Below are positions 1-8,375 of a stretch of 31,480 nucleotides of DNA, one piece after another. Source of the stretch: Prevotella sp. CAG:755. GTDB taxonomy: Bacteria; Bacteroidota; Bacteroidia; Bacteroidales; Bacteroidaceae. The translations under genes and the position numbers were made by a program. The notes under the pieces are model-generated. The model ran no database searches. It saw only the letters and a list, made by a program, of their open reading frames with translations, and had not been told where the DNA came from. The stretch's first letter is position 1, and each line of letters starts with the position of its first letter. The stretch spans positions 1-31,480 of the forward strand of contig HF989149.1 of assembly GCA_000431275.1 (NCBI GenBank), written 5' to 3'.

Positions 1-49
1 GCTGGTATATAAAAGAAGTCCCCTCCACTTGTTTTCGGTGGTAAGGGAC
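1..49 (-). terminator. Probable terminator after the RelA/SpoT gene
   Basis: On the minus strand, just past the stop of the RelA/SpoT gene, an imperfect hairpin forms between GTCCC (18-22) with CCAC (25-28) and GTGG (38-41) with GGGAC (45-49). It has small internal bulges. It is followed on the minus strand by TTCTTTT. The position at the end of a five-gene operon fits a Rho-independent terminator, but the stem is interrupted, so confidence is moderate. Confidence 0.5.
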
Positions 50-88
50 ATGATTTCACGAAAATAAGATGAAGCCTCGAATGGAGGA

Positions 89-2341
89 TCAGTTCACGCG
101 AACGGCCTTAATGACGTTCTGGACACGTTTCAACGCATTGCAAACATCGCGCACATCGTCCGTGTCATGCAGTCGAATGACAAGTGTCCCCTCAAAGATA
201 CCGTCTTTCGTCTCCAAGGATATTCGGGTGATTTCGAAGTTAAGTTGCGCATGTATCACATCAGCGATCTGACAGAGCATCCCTTGCATGTCTATGCCTT
301 TGATGTAGATCGTGCAGGTGAAGAAATGAACTTTATGCGTGTCCCACTTCGTTGCGATAATGCGATTGCCGTAACTGCTTTTCAACCGGTTTGCCACCTC
401 ACAGTTCCGCTTGTGGATAATAAGGTTGTTGCGCTCATCAATGTAGCCCAAGGTGTCGTCGCCGGGGATTGGATGGCAGCATTCGGCCAAATGGCATTGC
501 TCGAGAGTTTCCTCATCAAGCATAAGGGTCTTCTTACGGTCTATGCCCTTGACGAAGGCTTTGGCCACACTGCTGACATGTGAGGAGGCACGCGAACCGA
601 TGAACGGGATATAGCGCCGCCAGCCCGAACTTCCCGTTTTACCACGCAGGTAATTGACGTCGTTTTCATCAAGCACGACTTTCTTCTCACTAATGGCGAG
701 GAGCAACTCCTCACGGGTGGCATAACCATGAAACTGAACGAGCTTCTCCACATTGGGAGTGCTGGGCTCGATGTCCTTGGCGGTCAGGAAGTCTTTAAGT
801 ATCTGCTCGCCTTCACGCTGATGCTCACGGTCGGCACGGCGCAGGATAGCCTGGATTTTTCCTTTGGCCTTGGCTGTATTGGCAAAGTCAATCCACTCGC
901 GCTGAACGTGCTGTGAACGCGAGGTGAGGATTTCGACTTGATCGCCGCTCTTCAAACGATAGTTCAACGGCACGAGTCTATGGTTCACCTTGGCTCCTAT
1001 GCAATGGCTTCCCAGGAACGAATGTATCGAGAAGGCGAAATCGAGAGCCGTGGAGTTCGCCGGCATTGTCTTGATTTCCCCTTTGGGCGTGAAAACAAGT
1101 ATCTCAGAAGCGAAAAGGTTCAACTTAATCGTATCGAGAAAGTCGAGCGTGTCCGGCTGAGGGTCGTCAAGGATCTCCTTGATAGAGTTAAGCCATCGAT
1201 TCAGTTCGTTGTCATCATTCTTCGCTCCTCCGTCCTTGTACTTCCAGTGCGCGGCAAACCCTTGTTCGGCAATGTCATCCATGCGATCGGAACGGATTTG
1301 CACTTCAATCCACTCTCCGCTATGGCTCATAAGAGTCACATGCAACGCCTGGTAGCCATTGGTTTTCGGATGGCTGAGCCAGTCGCGCAGGCGGTCCGGA
1401 TGAGGTTTATAAATGTGTGACAAGGCTACATAGATGTTGAAGCACTCATTTACCTCCTCCTCTCGTTTCAACGGGGTGAACACGATACGAATAGCAAGAA
1501 TATCGTAGATTTCCTCAAACGTGACGTGCTTCTTCTGCATCTTGTTCCAGATGGAATAAGGGCTCTTCACGCGGGCCTTGATGGTATATTTGAGGCCCAT
1601 CTTGTCGAGCTCGGCGCGAATGGGAGGCGTGAAGTCGTTAAAGATGGCGTCACGCTCACGCTGTGTCTTCGCCAGTTTTTCTTCGATAGCCTTATACTCT
1701 TCCGGATGCTCGTACTTGAAGCTCAGGTCTTCCAGTTCGGTCTTTATCTTGTTCAGTCCGAGCCGGTCAGCCAAGGGTGCGTAGATGTAAAGCGTCTCAC
1801 CCGCAATTTTATATTGCTTGTTGGGCGCCATGCTTGACAGGGTCCGCATGTTGTGCAGGCGGTCGGAAATTTTAATGAGGATGACACGGATGTCGTCGCT
1901 CATTGTCAGCAGGAGTTTCTTAAACGTCTCGGCCTGCAACGAGGCTCGGTCTCCGAAAATACCGCCAGCTATTTTCGTCAATCCCTCTACAATGTTCGCT
2001 ACCTTGGGACCAAAAAGGTTGCTGATGTCCTCATTGGTATAATCGGTGTCCTCCTCGACATCATGAAGCAACGCCGCGCAAATCGAGGTGGAGCCAAGAC
2101 CGATCTCCTCGCAGGCTATCTGAGCTACAGCGATGGGATGAAGAATATAAGGTTCACCCGACAGACGACGAACGCCTTTATGGGCTTGTTTGGCAAAGTG
2201 GAACGCTTTCGTGATGATGTCAACCTTACGCCTGTGGTTGGATGCGAGATACGTATCCAGCAATTTCTTGAACGCGGCGTTTATCATCTCTTCGTCTTTC
2301 TGCTCCTGAGGAGTCAGCGCATTTGTCTTCGTTTCTTCCAT
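89..2341 (-). CDS. rsh: RelA/SpoT-family (p)ppGpp synthetase/hydrolase
   Basis: Cytoplasmic stringent-response enzyme of 750 residues, full length for a Rel/SpoT homologue. The HD hydrolase domain comes first, with H68, the H93-D94 pair followed by E97-D98, and D160 in ISDRLHNMR; all expected metal and catalytic residues are present, so hydrolysis is likely active. The synthetase domain follows (about 250-370) with KSPYSIWNKMQKK, D280 in YDILAIRI, GYQALH and E346 in EVQIR. A TGS domain lies near 411-475, a conserved Cys-rich segment containing CCHPIPGDD near 615-660, and a C-terminal ACT domain near 675-750. Both catalytic halves look intact, so I infer a bifunctional enzyme rather than a pure synthetase like E. 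coli RelA. It is the last gene of the parA operon, 41 bp after the transglycosylase gene. Confidence 0.95.
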   Translation of the reverse strand: MEETKTNALTPQEQKDEEMINAAFKKLLDTYLASNHRRKVDIITKAFHFAKQAHKGVRRLSGEPYILHPIAVAQIACEEIGLGSTSICAALLHDVEEDTDYTNEDISNLFGPKVANIVEGLTKIAGGIFGDRASLQAETFKKLLLTMSDDIRVILIKISDRLHNMRTLSSMAPNKQYKIAGETLYIYAPLADRLGLNKIKTELEDLSFKYEHPEEYKAIEEKLAKTQRERDAIFNDFTPPIRAELDKMGLKYTIKARVKSPYSIWNKMQKKHVTFEEIYDILAIRIVFTPLKREEEVNECFNIYVALSHIYKPHPDRLRDWLSHPKTNGYQALHVTLMSHSGEWIEVQIRSDRMDDIAEQGFAAHWKYKDGGAKNDDNELNRWLNSIKEILDDPQPDTLDFLDTIKLNLFASEILVFTPKGEIKTMPANSTALDFAFSIHSFLGSHCIGAKVNHRLVPLNYRLKSGDQVEILTSRSQHVQREWIDFANTAKAKGKIQAILRRADREHQREGEQILKDFLTAKDIEPSTPNVEKLVQFHGYATREELLLAISEKKVVLDENDVNYLRGKTGSSGWRRYIPFIGSRASSHVSSVAKAFVKGIDRKKTLMLDEETLEQCHLAECCHPIPGDDTLGYIDERNNLIIHKRNCEVANRLKSSYGNRIIATKWDTHKVHFFTCTIYIKGIDMQGMLCQIADVIHAQLNFEITRISLETKDGIFEGTLVIRLHDTDDVRDVCNALKRVQNVIKAVRVN

Positions 2342-2382
2342 CGTCGTTCAGATTTAAGGTTACACATCGGGCGCCGTTTTCA

Positions 2383-3687
2383 TCAACGCACGCGAATTCG
2401 CTTACCGGCGCGTATATTGCTGCCCTTGATACCATTCAGCCGACGCAGTTTGCTGACGGTTGTCCCGTGGCGCTTGGCCAGTTCCGAGAGGGTCTGTCCG
2501 CTGCGGATGGTCACGTATTTGCTCGAAGAGCGACGGGTGGTCCGTTTTTTCTTCGTAGCCGTTTTACGACGTTGTTCACCCGGTTCGGGAGCCACAGAGG
2601 CGTTCACCAAGACTTCGGCCCTGCGAGCGAGCAGTTCGTCCTTACGATAATTATATACGGAGTCTTCATTGTCGATGAAGGCCGTTATTTCCGCGTGAGA
2701 CAAACACAGCGACATGGGCCGGATCGAGCCCGGAATGAGTCCAGTGCGGTATTGCGGGTTCAGTGTCCGCAACTCTTCGGGGTCGATGCCACACACCGCT
2801 GCAATCTGGTCGAAGTGAACGTCGCGACTGAGCATGACCGTATCTGTACTGACAGGTACTTTCGTCTTCATCGGACAGATATTGTGTTCACAATAATAGT
2901 TCATGATATAATTGGCAGCGATGAAAGCTGGGACATAACCGCGGGTCTCGCGAGGCAGGTAGGGATAAATCGTCCAATAGTCGCGCGAGCCGCCTGCGCG
3001 ATGAATGGCCTTATTCACGGCGTTGGGCCCGCAGTTATAGGCGGCAATAACGAGATTCCAGTCACCGAACATGGCGTAAAGGTCGCTCAAATAGTGAGCC
3101 GCCGCGTAGGATGACTTGACAGGGTCGCGGCGCTCGTCGATCAGACTGTTGACTTCAAGGCCATAGCGTTGGCCCGTGTCCAGCATGAACTGCCAAAGGC
3201 CGACAGCACCGGCATGACTGACGGCACGGGGGTCGAGCGCCGACTCGATGACAGGCAGGTACTTCAATTCCAACGGCAGGCCATACATGTCAAGTGCCTC
3301 TTCGAAGATGGGCACGTAGAAATTGCAGGCGCCAAGCATATAAGAGACAGAGCGGCGCAGGTGACCGCTATATTGGTCGATAAACTTCTGCACCACATCG
3401 TTATATGCCAGTTCCATCACAGCCGGGATGCGACGCAGGCGGTCGATGTAGACTTCCTTTTCAAAGACAGGATTGACATCAGGGTTCTCGCAATTCGTGT
3501 CGGGAACGAGATATTTGCGTGCATTCCACTCCCGCAAAAGGCTGTCGGCGTCGTAGGTCATTCCTTCGGGGAGGTCTATGGTCTCTTCCTGCTGGTTGGT
3601 GGGATCGACTGCCGTTATCTTCGTCTGTGCCCCGGCTGTCAGCACTCCGGCGACGAACATGCATATCACTAATCTGCTACGTATCAT
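2383..3687 (-). CDS. MltD-like membrane/periplasmic lytic transglycosylase with LysM domain
   Basis: Predicted exported murein lytic transglycosylase, 434 residues. A signal peptide covers about residues 1-20 (ends TAGAQ). The SLT domain (about 135-270) has the catalytic glutamate E148 in PVIESAL, followed by SHAGAVGLWQF and the AAYNCGPNAV motif typical of family 1/MltD enzymes. A basic, Lys/Arg-rich linker (about 365-388) leads to one C-terminal LysM domain (about 389-434; begins YVTIRSGQTLSELAKRHG), which should bind peptidoglycan. E. coli MltD has two LysM domains; one is common in Bacteroidetes. The start lies 15 bp after the DUF5683 stop, so it is co-transcribed. The role is cleavage of glycan strands to anhydromuropeptides during wall growth. 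I leave the symbol blank because Bacteroidetes carry several paralogues. Confidence 0.9.
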   Translation of the reverse strand: MIRSRLVICMFVAGVLTAGAQTKITAVDPTNQQEETIDLPEGMTYDADSLLREWNARKYLVPDTNCENPDVNPVFEKEVYIDRLRRIPAVMELAYNDVVQKFIDQYSGHLRRSVSYMLGACNFYVPIFEEALDMYGLPLELKYLPVIESALDPRAVSHAGAVGLWQFMLDTGQRYGLEVNSLIDERRDPVKSSYAAAHYLSDLYAMFGDWNLVIAAYNCGPNAVNKAIHRAGGSRDYWTIYPYLPRETRGYVPAFIAANYIMNYYCEHNICPMKTKVPVSTDTVMLSRDVHFDQIAAVCGIDPEELRTLNPQYRTGLIPGSIRPMSLCLSHAEITAFIDNEDSVYNYRKDELLARRAEVLVNASVAPEPGEQRRKTATKKKRTTRRSSSKYVTIRSGQTLSELAKRHGTTVSKLRRLNGIKGSNIRAGKRIRVR

Positions 3688-3702
3688 GTTTCTTCTTTAC
3701 TG

Positions 3703-4509
3703 TTAAAAATTCAAACTACACCCAATGCCATACGAAGTAGAGCGATGCCACCCCCGTTCGCTTATCACAGCCGGCTCGAATCTCATGCTGAGGTCGCGCG
3801 AGATATCGAAAGCCGAAAGCTGAGCATCGACATAAGCGTCGATCACGGACAACAGGTAGACGGCCGCAAAGCAAAAAGCGCTCAGGTCGCGGTAACGGCG
3901 ATAATAGTCCTTTTTGTTCTTAAATATGTTTTTGAACTGCTCTTCGCGCCCGGTAATGTCATAACGCGGAGGGAGCATGTCCATGTAGCTGTCGGTGTTC
4001 GGGTCGTCGTCCATGATGTCAAGGTAGGCTTGGGAGTAGTCCATGTACATCTGCTGGTTCCACATCAGAGCATAGGTACAGCCCAAGAATCCTCCATAGA
4101 TGATGGGGAGTTTCCAGAACTTCCGGTTGTAAATCTGACCGGCACCCGGAAACACAAGGGCCAGCCACAAGGCCCGTTTCGGTTTGGGGATGAACGCTGC
4201 CTTCGGCATGGGGGGCGGCAGTGTCCCCCCGACCGAATCCACTGCGGAAAAGAGCCGCAGGGTGTCGGCCGGAGCCGTTGCTGCGGACGCAGCAACGGCC
4301 GAATCAGTCGCAGCGACCGTTTTTTCTGTCAGCCGTCCCGTCTTTTCTGTCGCAGTATCCGTCCTAAGAGTCACAGCACTGTCTCTCGCCGTTACGACGG
4401 CCGCACTGTCAGGAAGAGAATCCGCCCGGCTAAGGAACGGGCTGCCGGCCCTTGCGAGGCCGGCCAGACAGAACAACAAGGTCAATATGATTCCCCTCGC
4501 GGCTTTCAT
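3703..4509 (-). CDS. DUF5683-family membrane protein
   Basis: Protein of unknown function, 268 residues, of the kind found beside parAB in Bacteroidales. A signal peptide (residues 1-21, ending LARAG) is followed by a low-complexity Ala/Thr/Asp/Ser linker (about 25-95). The conserved part starts near residue 108 with KPKRALWLALVFPGAGQIYN, a hydrophobic hairpin. A second hydrophobic stretch lies near 213-235 (FCFAAVYLLSVIDAYVDAQL). The linker contains heptads such as TEKTGRL, TEKTVAA and TDSAVAA, which come from a 21-bp DNA repeat family also found between genes in this window. The ATG overlaps the parB stop by four bases (ATGA), indicating translational coupling. The function is not known to me. 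Confidence 0.85.
   Translation of the reverse strand: MKAARGIILTLLFCLAGLARAGSPFLSRADSLPDSAAVVTARDSAVTLRTDTATEKTGRLTEKTVAATDSAVAASAATAPADTLRLFSAVDSVGGTLPPPMPKAAFIPKPKRALWLALVFPGAGQIYNRKFWKLPIIYGGFLGCTYALMWNQQMYMDYSQAYLDIMDDDPNTDSYMDMLPPRYDITGREEQFKNIFKNKKDYYRRYRDLSAFCFAAVYLLSVIDAYVDAQLSAFDISRDLSMRFEPAVISERGWHRSTSYGIGCSLNF
4268..4351 (-). repeat. 21-bp repeat array A, inside the DUF5683 coding sequence
   Basis: Read on the minus strand, units begin at 4351, 4330 and 4309, each 21 bp. Two begin GACAGAAAA and one GACTGATTC. A fourth, diverged unit runs to 4268. The first two units are joined by CGGCTGACAGAAAAA, a 15-base match to array E at 30875-30889. The array is in frame and encodes TEKTGRL-TEKTVAA-TDSAVAA. 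Its end contains an 11-bp perfect inverted repeat, GCCGTTGCTGC (4274-4284) with GCAGCAACGGC (4289-4299), around a GGAC loop. Confidence 0.75.
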
Positions 4510-5399
4510 CCTTTCATTTTATCGAACAGGCCGATGATTCGCTCCAACTCTTCTTCCGAAGAGAAGGGAATACTGATTTTTCCCTTGCCTTGCGGCGAGC
4601 AGGTCATCTGCACTTTGGCTTGGAAGAATTCGGACAGTTTTGACTTCAACATATTGAATTCTTCGGGCAGCCGCCGTCCGTCCGAAGCCAGTTTTTTCCG
4701 GCCGCTCTTCACGGTCTCGCCACTGTTGATGGCTTTCACCATCTCTTCCACCTGCCGAACAGAATAACCGTTGGCTTGGATTTCACCAAACAGCTTGATT
4801 TGCAAAGCCGGATCGTCGAGCCCAAGCAAGGCACGGGCATGACCTTGGTCTATCTGGCGGTTCTGCAAGGCCACTTGCACCGGAGCTGGCAGTTTGAGCA
4901 GGCGCAGATAGTTGGCAATCGTCGTCCGCTTCTTCCCCACCTTGTCACTCAGCTGGTCTTGCGTCAGGTGGTATTGTTCAATCAAGTTCTGGTAGGCCAA
5001 GGCTATCTCGATTGAATTAAGGTCTTCCCTCTGGATGTTTTCCACGAGGGCCATCTGCATCATGTTCTCGTCGTCGGCCGTGCGGATATAAGCCGGGATC
5101 GTGTCAAGCCCAGCCATCTGCGAAGCCCGCCAGCGCCGCTCACCCGCGATGATCTGGTAGGTACCGTCTTCCATCTTCCTGAGCGTAATCGGCTGGATAA
5201 TACCAATCTCGCGAATCGATGTGGCCAACTCTTGCAGAGTCTCTGCCGGAAATTCTCGACGTGGCTGATTGGGATTTGCCTTTATCTGGTCAAGAGGAAC
5301 CTCACTGATCGACGATGAGCCGCTGGTGCGCACCTCTCCTGTCGAGATAAGGGCGTCGAGCCCGCGTCCCAAGGCGGGATATTTCTTATGTACTGCCAT
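4506..5399 (-). CDS. parB: Chromosome-partitioning protein ParB
   Basis: ParB/Spo0J CTPase clamp that loads at parS sites and works with ParA to segregate the origin region. It has 297 residues, a normal length. It opens with the chromosomal ParB signature (LGRGLDALIS near 10-19, the ParA-stimulating region). The N-terminal CTP-binding domain has NPNQPRREF (42-50), GERRWRA (86-92) and ENIQREDL (120-127). The central helix-turn-helix (about 136-160, LTQDQLSDKVGKKRTTIANY) is the parS-reading part, and a C-terminal dimerisation segment ends the protein. It begins 6 bp after the parA stop and shares ATGA with the DUF5683 start. I found no convincing parS palindrome in this window. Confidence 0.96.
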   Translation of the reverse strand: MAVHKKYPALGRGLDALISTGEVRTSGSSSISEVPLDQIKANPNQPRREFPAETLQELATSIREIGIIQPITLRKMEDGTYQIIAGERRWRASQMAGLDTIPAYIRTADDENMMQMALVENIQREDLNSIEIALAYQNLIEQYHLTQDQLSDKVGKKRTTIANYLRLLKLPAPVQVALQNRQIDQGHARALLGLDDPALQIKLFGEIQANGYSVRQVEEMVKAINSGETVKSGRKKLASDGRRLPEEFNMLKSKLSEFFQAKVQMTCSPQGKGKISIPFSSEEELERIIGLFDKMKG

Positions 5400-5405
5400 G
5401 TTGCG

Positions 5406-6170
5406 TCAAGCGTTTTTACGAATGATTTCCTTTGCCAGCGTCAAATGGTTCTTGGCTCCTGCCGAGTCTGCGTCATAGAGGATGGCCGGCATTCCGTGGC
5501 TCGGCGCTTCGCTCAGTTTGACATTACGCTGGATGACGGTCTTGAACACGAGTTCCTGGAAGTGACGTTTCACCTCGTCGTATATCTGGTTAGCCAAACG
5601 CAGACGGCTGTCGTACATGGTCAGCAGGAAACCTTCGATTTCGAGCGACGGGTTCAACTTCTTCTTGATTATTTTTATCGTGTTGAGCAATTTGCTGATT
5701 CCTTCAAGCGCAAAGTATTCGCACTGCACTGGAATAATGACCGAATCGGCTGCCGTAAGCGCGTTGACCGTAATCAGGCCCAACGAAGGGGAACAGTCGA
5801 TTAAGATAAAGTCATACTCGTCTTTCAGGGGAGCCAACAGGTTTTTCAGAATCTTCTCGCGGTTCTCCAAGTTGAGCATCTCGACTTCCGCGCCGACCAG
5901 GTCGATGTGCGAGGGGACAATGTCGAGCCCGTCAATGTCCGTCGTGTAAATCGCCTCATGGACATCGACTCCGTTGATAATGCACTCATAGATTGAGCAG
6001 TCAATCTCACCCAAATTGACGCCTAGTCCGGACGAAGCATTCGCCTGAGGATCGGCATCAACCAGCAAGACTTTCTTTTCAAGTGTAGCCAAAGAAGCAG
6101 CAAGGTTCATCGACGTAGTGGTCTTTCCTACGCCGCCTTTTTGGTTGGCTAATGCAATAATTTTGCCCAT
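5406..6170 (-). CDS. parA: Chromosome-partitioning ATPase ParA (Soj)
   Basis: ParA/MinD-family ATPase of 254 residues that binds DNA non-specifically and moves ParB-bound origins. The deviant Walker A motif KGGVGKTT (11-18) has the signature lysine K11 and catalytic K16. [13 protein letters not shown] follows near 39-51, then the Walker B-like [12 protein letters not shown] chose the ATG at 6170 ([13 protein letters not shown]). The frame stays open to 6206, but those extra codons begin immediately downstream of a -7 promoter box at 6203-6211, so the longer start would leave no leader. It is the first gene of a five-gene leftward operon and is divergent from surE. Confidence 0.95.
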   Translation of the reverse strand: MGKIIALANQKGGVGKTTTSMNLAASLATLEKKVLLVDADPQANASSGLGVNLGEIDCSIYECIINGVDVHEAIYTTDIDGLDIVPSHIDLVGAEVEMLNLENREKILKNLLAPLKDEYDFILIDCSPSLGLITVNALTAADSVIIPVQCEYFALEGISKLLNTIKIIKKKLNPSLEIEGFLLTMYDSRLRLANQIYDEVKRHFQELVFKTVIQRNVKLSEAPSHGMPAILYDADSAGAKNHLTLAKEIIRKNA

Positions 6171-6202
6171 AGATTTTCTTAAAATGCCATAACTTGTAGG
6201 TC

Positions 6203-6211
6203 GCAAAGATA
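6203..6211 (-). promoter_or_regulatory. -7 promoter box for the parA operon
   Basis: TATCTTTGC on the minus strand matches the Bacteroidetes -7 consensus TAnnTTTG. It lies about 33 bases before the chosen parA start. No good TTTG -33 box is seen at the expected 19-21 base spacing, so this is a partial match. It also decides the parA start. Confidence 0.6.
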
Positions 6212-6252
6212 GTTATTTTTCCACGAAGCTCAGGCCGCTAAACTTTTTTTTG

Positions 6253-6261
6253 TACTTTTGC
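6253..6261 (+). promoter_or_regulatory. -7 promoter box for surE-lpxB
   Basis: TACTTTTGC fits TAnnTTTG and ends 18 bases before the surE ATG at 6280. A run of T lies just upstream and no clear -33 box is seen. It is back to back with the parA promoter, within about 50 bp. An in-frame TTG at 6250 overlaps this box and is therefore unlikely to be the start. Confidence 0.55.
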
Positions 6262-6279
6262 GTAAACTCAAACCTTCTT

Positions 6280-7050
6280 ATGAATCCCACCCACAAACCC
6301 CGCTTGCTCCTCTCGAACGATGACGGAGTGACCGCCAAGGGCCTCAATTTCCTGATCGACGTACTCGCTCCCATGGCCGACCTTTTTGTCATGGCGCCCG
6401 ATGGCCCGCGTTCCGGCGCCGGATGTTCGCTCACGTCCATCACCCCCACCTGTTACCGCGTCCTCCGCGATGAACCGGGCTTGAAGGTATGCGCCTGTTC
6501 CGGAACGCCGGTCGACTGCGTCAAGCTCGCCCTCGACCAAGCCATGGACTACACGCCCGACCTCATCGTCGGCGGAGTCAACCACGGCAGCAATGCATCG
6601 ATCAACGTGCACTACTCCGGCACAATGGGCGTGGCCCTCGAAGGCGCGATGAAAGGGATCCCGTCGGTCGCATTCTCCCTCTGCAACCACCGTCCTGACG
6701 CCGACTTCACGCCCTTGCAGACTTACGTAAAAGACATCGTCGCACGAACGCTTTCGGTCGGCCTTCCCCCGTACACGTGTCTCAACGTCAATTTTCCCGA
6801 CCTCACTGCTTTCAAGGGCATCCGCGTCTGCCGCATGGCCCGAAGCAGCTGGACGCACGAGTACGCGCCCTGCCCGCATCCCTATGGCAGCCGTTACTTC
6901 TGGCTGACCGGCATGAACGAGAACCTCGAGCCCGAGGCGGACGACACAGATCTTTGGGCGCTCGACCATGGATACGTCGCCATCACGCCGACCGCCGTGG
7001 ATGTCACGGCCTACGCCTTGAAAGAACAATTGAAATCCGTTTTCGAATAG
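6280..7050 (+). CDS. surE: 5'/3'-nucleotidase SurE
   Basis: Metal-dependent nucleoside monophosphate phosphatase of the SurE family, 256 residues. The metal-binding SNDDG (12-16) is followed by APDGPRSGAG, CSGTPVDCVK, the IVGGVNHGSN loop carrying the metal-ligand Asn, and YSGTMGVALEGA. All are the family's conserved blocks in order. The frame is open from a TTG at 6250, but that overlaps the promoter box, so I take the ATG at 6280. lpxB begins 27 bp downstream, which suggests one transcript. SurE is linked to stress and stationary-phase survival in other bacteria; here only the enzyme activity can be inferred. Confidence 0.93.
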   Translation: MNPTHKPRLLLSNDDGVTAKGLNFLIDVLAPMADLFVMAPDGPRSGAGCSLTSITPTCYRVLRDEPGLKVCACSGTPVDCVKLALDQAMDYTPDLIVGGVNHGSNASINVHYSGTMGVALEGAMKGIPSVAFSLCNHRPDADFTPLQTYVKDIVARTLSVGLPPYTCLNVNFPDLTAFKGIRVCRMARSSWTHEYAPCPHPYGSRYFWLTGMNENLEPEADDTDLWALDHGYVAITPTAVDVTAYALKEQLKSVFE

Positions 7051-7077
7051 AACCGCCCAGCACCAGCATTTTCCGCC

Positions 7078-8247
7078 ATGACGTATTTCATTATTGTCGG
7101 TGAAGCCAGTGGCGACCTCCACGCCGCCCACCTGATGGAGGAGCTCCGCCAGACCGACGGCCAAGCTGAATTCTTTTTCTACGGAGGCGACGCAATGAGC
7201 CGCATCGGCGGTACGCGGCTACGTCACTACAAGGACACGGCCTACATGGGCTTCATCCCCGTCATGCTCCACCTCCGTACCATTTTGCGCAACCTCAGCA
7301 ACTGCAAACGCCAGATTCGTGAGATCCGTCCCGACGTCGTCATCCTCGTAGATTACCCCGGCTTTAACTTAAAGATAGCCCGCTACGTTCATGAAAGCCT
7401 CCGGCTACCCGTCTACTACTACATCTCGCCCAAGATATGGGCTTGGAAAGAACACAGGATAGCCAACATCCGCCGCGATGTCGACGAGTTGTTCTCCATC
7501 CTGCCTTTTGAGAAAGCCTTCTTCGAAGAGAAACATCACTACCCTATCCACTACGTAGGCAATCCCACCGTCGATGAAGTGGCTGGTTACCGCAGAAACC
7601 ACATTGCAGCTGACGACCGTTTCCACGAACGACATCGCCTCGACGCCTCCCGCCCTCTCATTGCCCTGCTGGCTGGCAGCCGCATTCAGGAGATTAAGGA
7701 CAACCTCCAACGCATGTGTCAAGCCGCCGAGCCCTACGTCGCGCGTGGTTACCAGCTCGTAGTGGCGGGCGCGCCGTCGGTCGACGACGAAATCTACGAC
7801 GACGCGCTCACCGCTCTGCCGTCCGAATTGCGCCGCCATATACACATCGTCCACAATGAGACATATGCGCTCCTTTCTCACGCCGAAGCCGCACTCGTCA
7901 CGTCCGGCACCGCCACTTTGGAAACGGCACTCTTCGACGTACCTCAGGTAGTATGCTACTATACCAGTTTCGGACACATTGTCTCATGGCTCCGCCGACG
8001 ACTGCTCAAAGTACCGTACATTTCGCTCGTCAATTTAGTCTGCAACGAAGAAGTGGTACCCGAGCTCGTGGCCGACAGCATGACCGTAGACAACGTGCGC
8101 CGCCATCTCGGAGAAGTGCTGAAAGGCGGTTCCCGGCGCGACCGGATGCTCGAAGGCTACACCTGGATGCGCCAACACTTGGGCGATGAAGGCGCCGCCC
8201 GCCGGGCAGCCACTCTGATGGTCAATCTGTTACGTAGAAAAGCGTAA
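7078..8247 (+). CDS. lpxB: Lipid-A-disaccharide synthase
   Basis: GT19 glycosyltransferase of 389 residues that condenses UDP-2,3-diacylglucosamine with lipid X at the inner face of the cytoplasmic membrane to form the lipid A disaccharide. Diagnostic motifs are GEASGDLHAAHL (near 8-19), FYGGDAM, YMGFIPV, the DYPGFNLKIA block, YYISPKIWAWKEHRI and YVGNPTVDEV, then ALLAGSRIQEIK and the TSGTATLETAL nucleotide-sugar site. Length and motif order are normal. It ends 34 bp before a strong hairpin, so it is the last gene of the surE-lpxB unit. Confidence 0.95.
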   Translation: MTYFIIVGEASGDLHAAHLMEELRQTDGQAEFFFYGGDAMSRIGGTRLRHYKDTAYMGFIPVMLHLRTILRNLSNCKRQIREIRPDVVILVDYPGFNLKIARYVHESLRLPVYYYISPKIWAWKEHRIANIRRDVDELFSILPFEKAFFEEKHHYPIHYVGNPTVDEVAGYRRNHIAADDRFHERHRLDASRPLIALLAGSRIQEIKDNLQRMCQAAEPYVARGYQLVVAGAPSVDDEIYDDALTALPSELRRHIHIVHNETYALLSHAEAALVTSGTATLETALFDVPQVVCYYTSFGHIVSWLRRRLLKVPYISLVNLVCNEEVVPELVADSMTVDNVRRHLGEVLKGGSRRDRMLEGYTWMRQHLGDEGAARRAATLMVNLLRRKA

Positions 8248-8280
8248 GACAAAAAGCAAAAAGTCCGGCAGTCCTCTCCC

Positions 8281-8335
8281 TATATAGGCCGTGCGGATAC
8301 ACAACGGTTGTCTGTGTGTCCGCACGGTCTATATA
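8281..8335. terminator. Bidirectional hairpin terminator
   Basis: A long, nearly perfect stem of about 23 bp (arms 8281-8303 and 8313-8335, core CCGTGCGGA with TCCGCACGG) closes a loop of about nine bases. It is flanked by A/T-rich sequence on both sides. It sits between converging lpxB and the MFS gene, so it can end both transcripts. Confidence 0.85.
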
Positions 8336-8375
8336 TTATTAATACCTACGACAACTGATGAACCCACCCGGCGGC

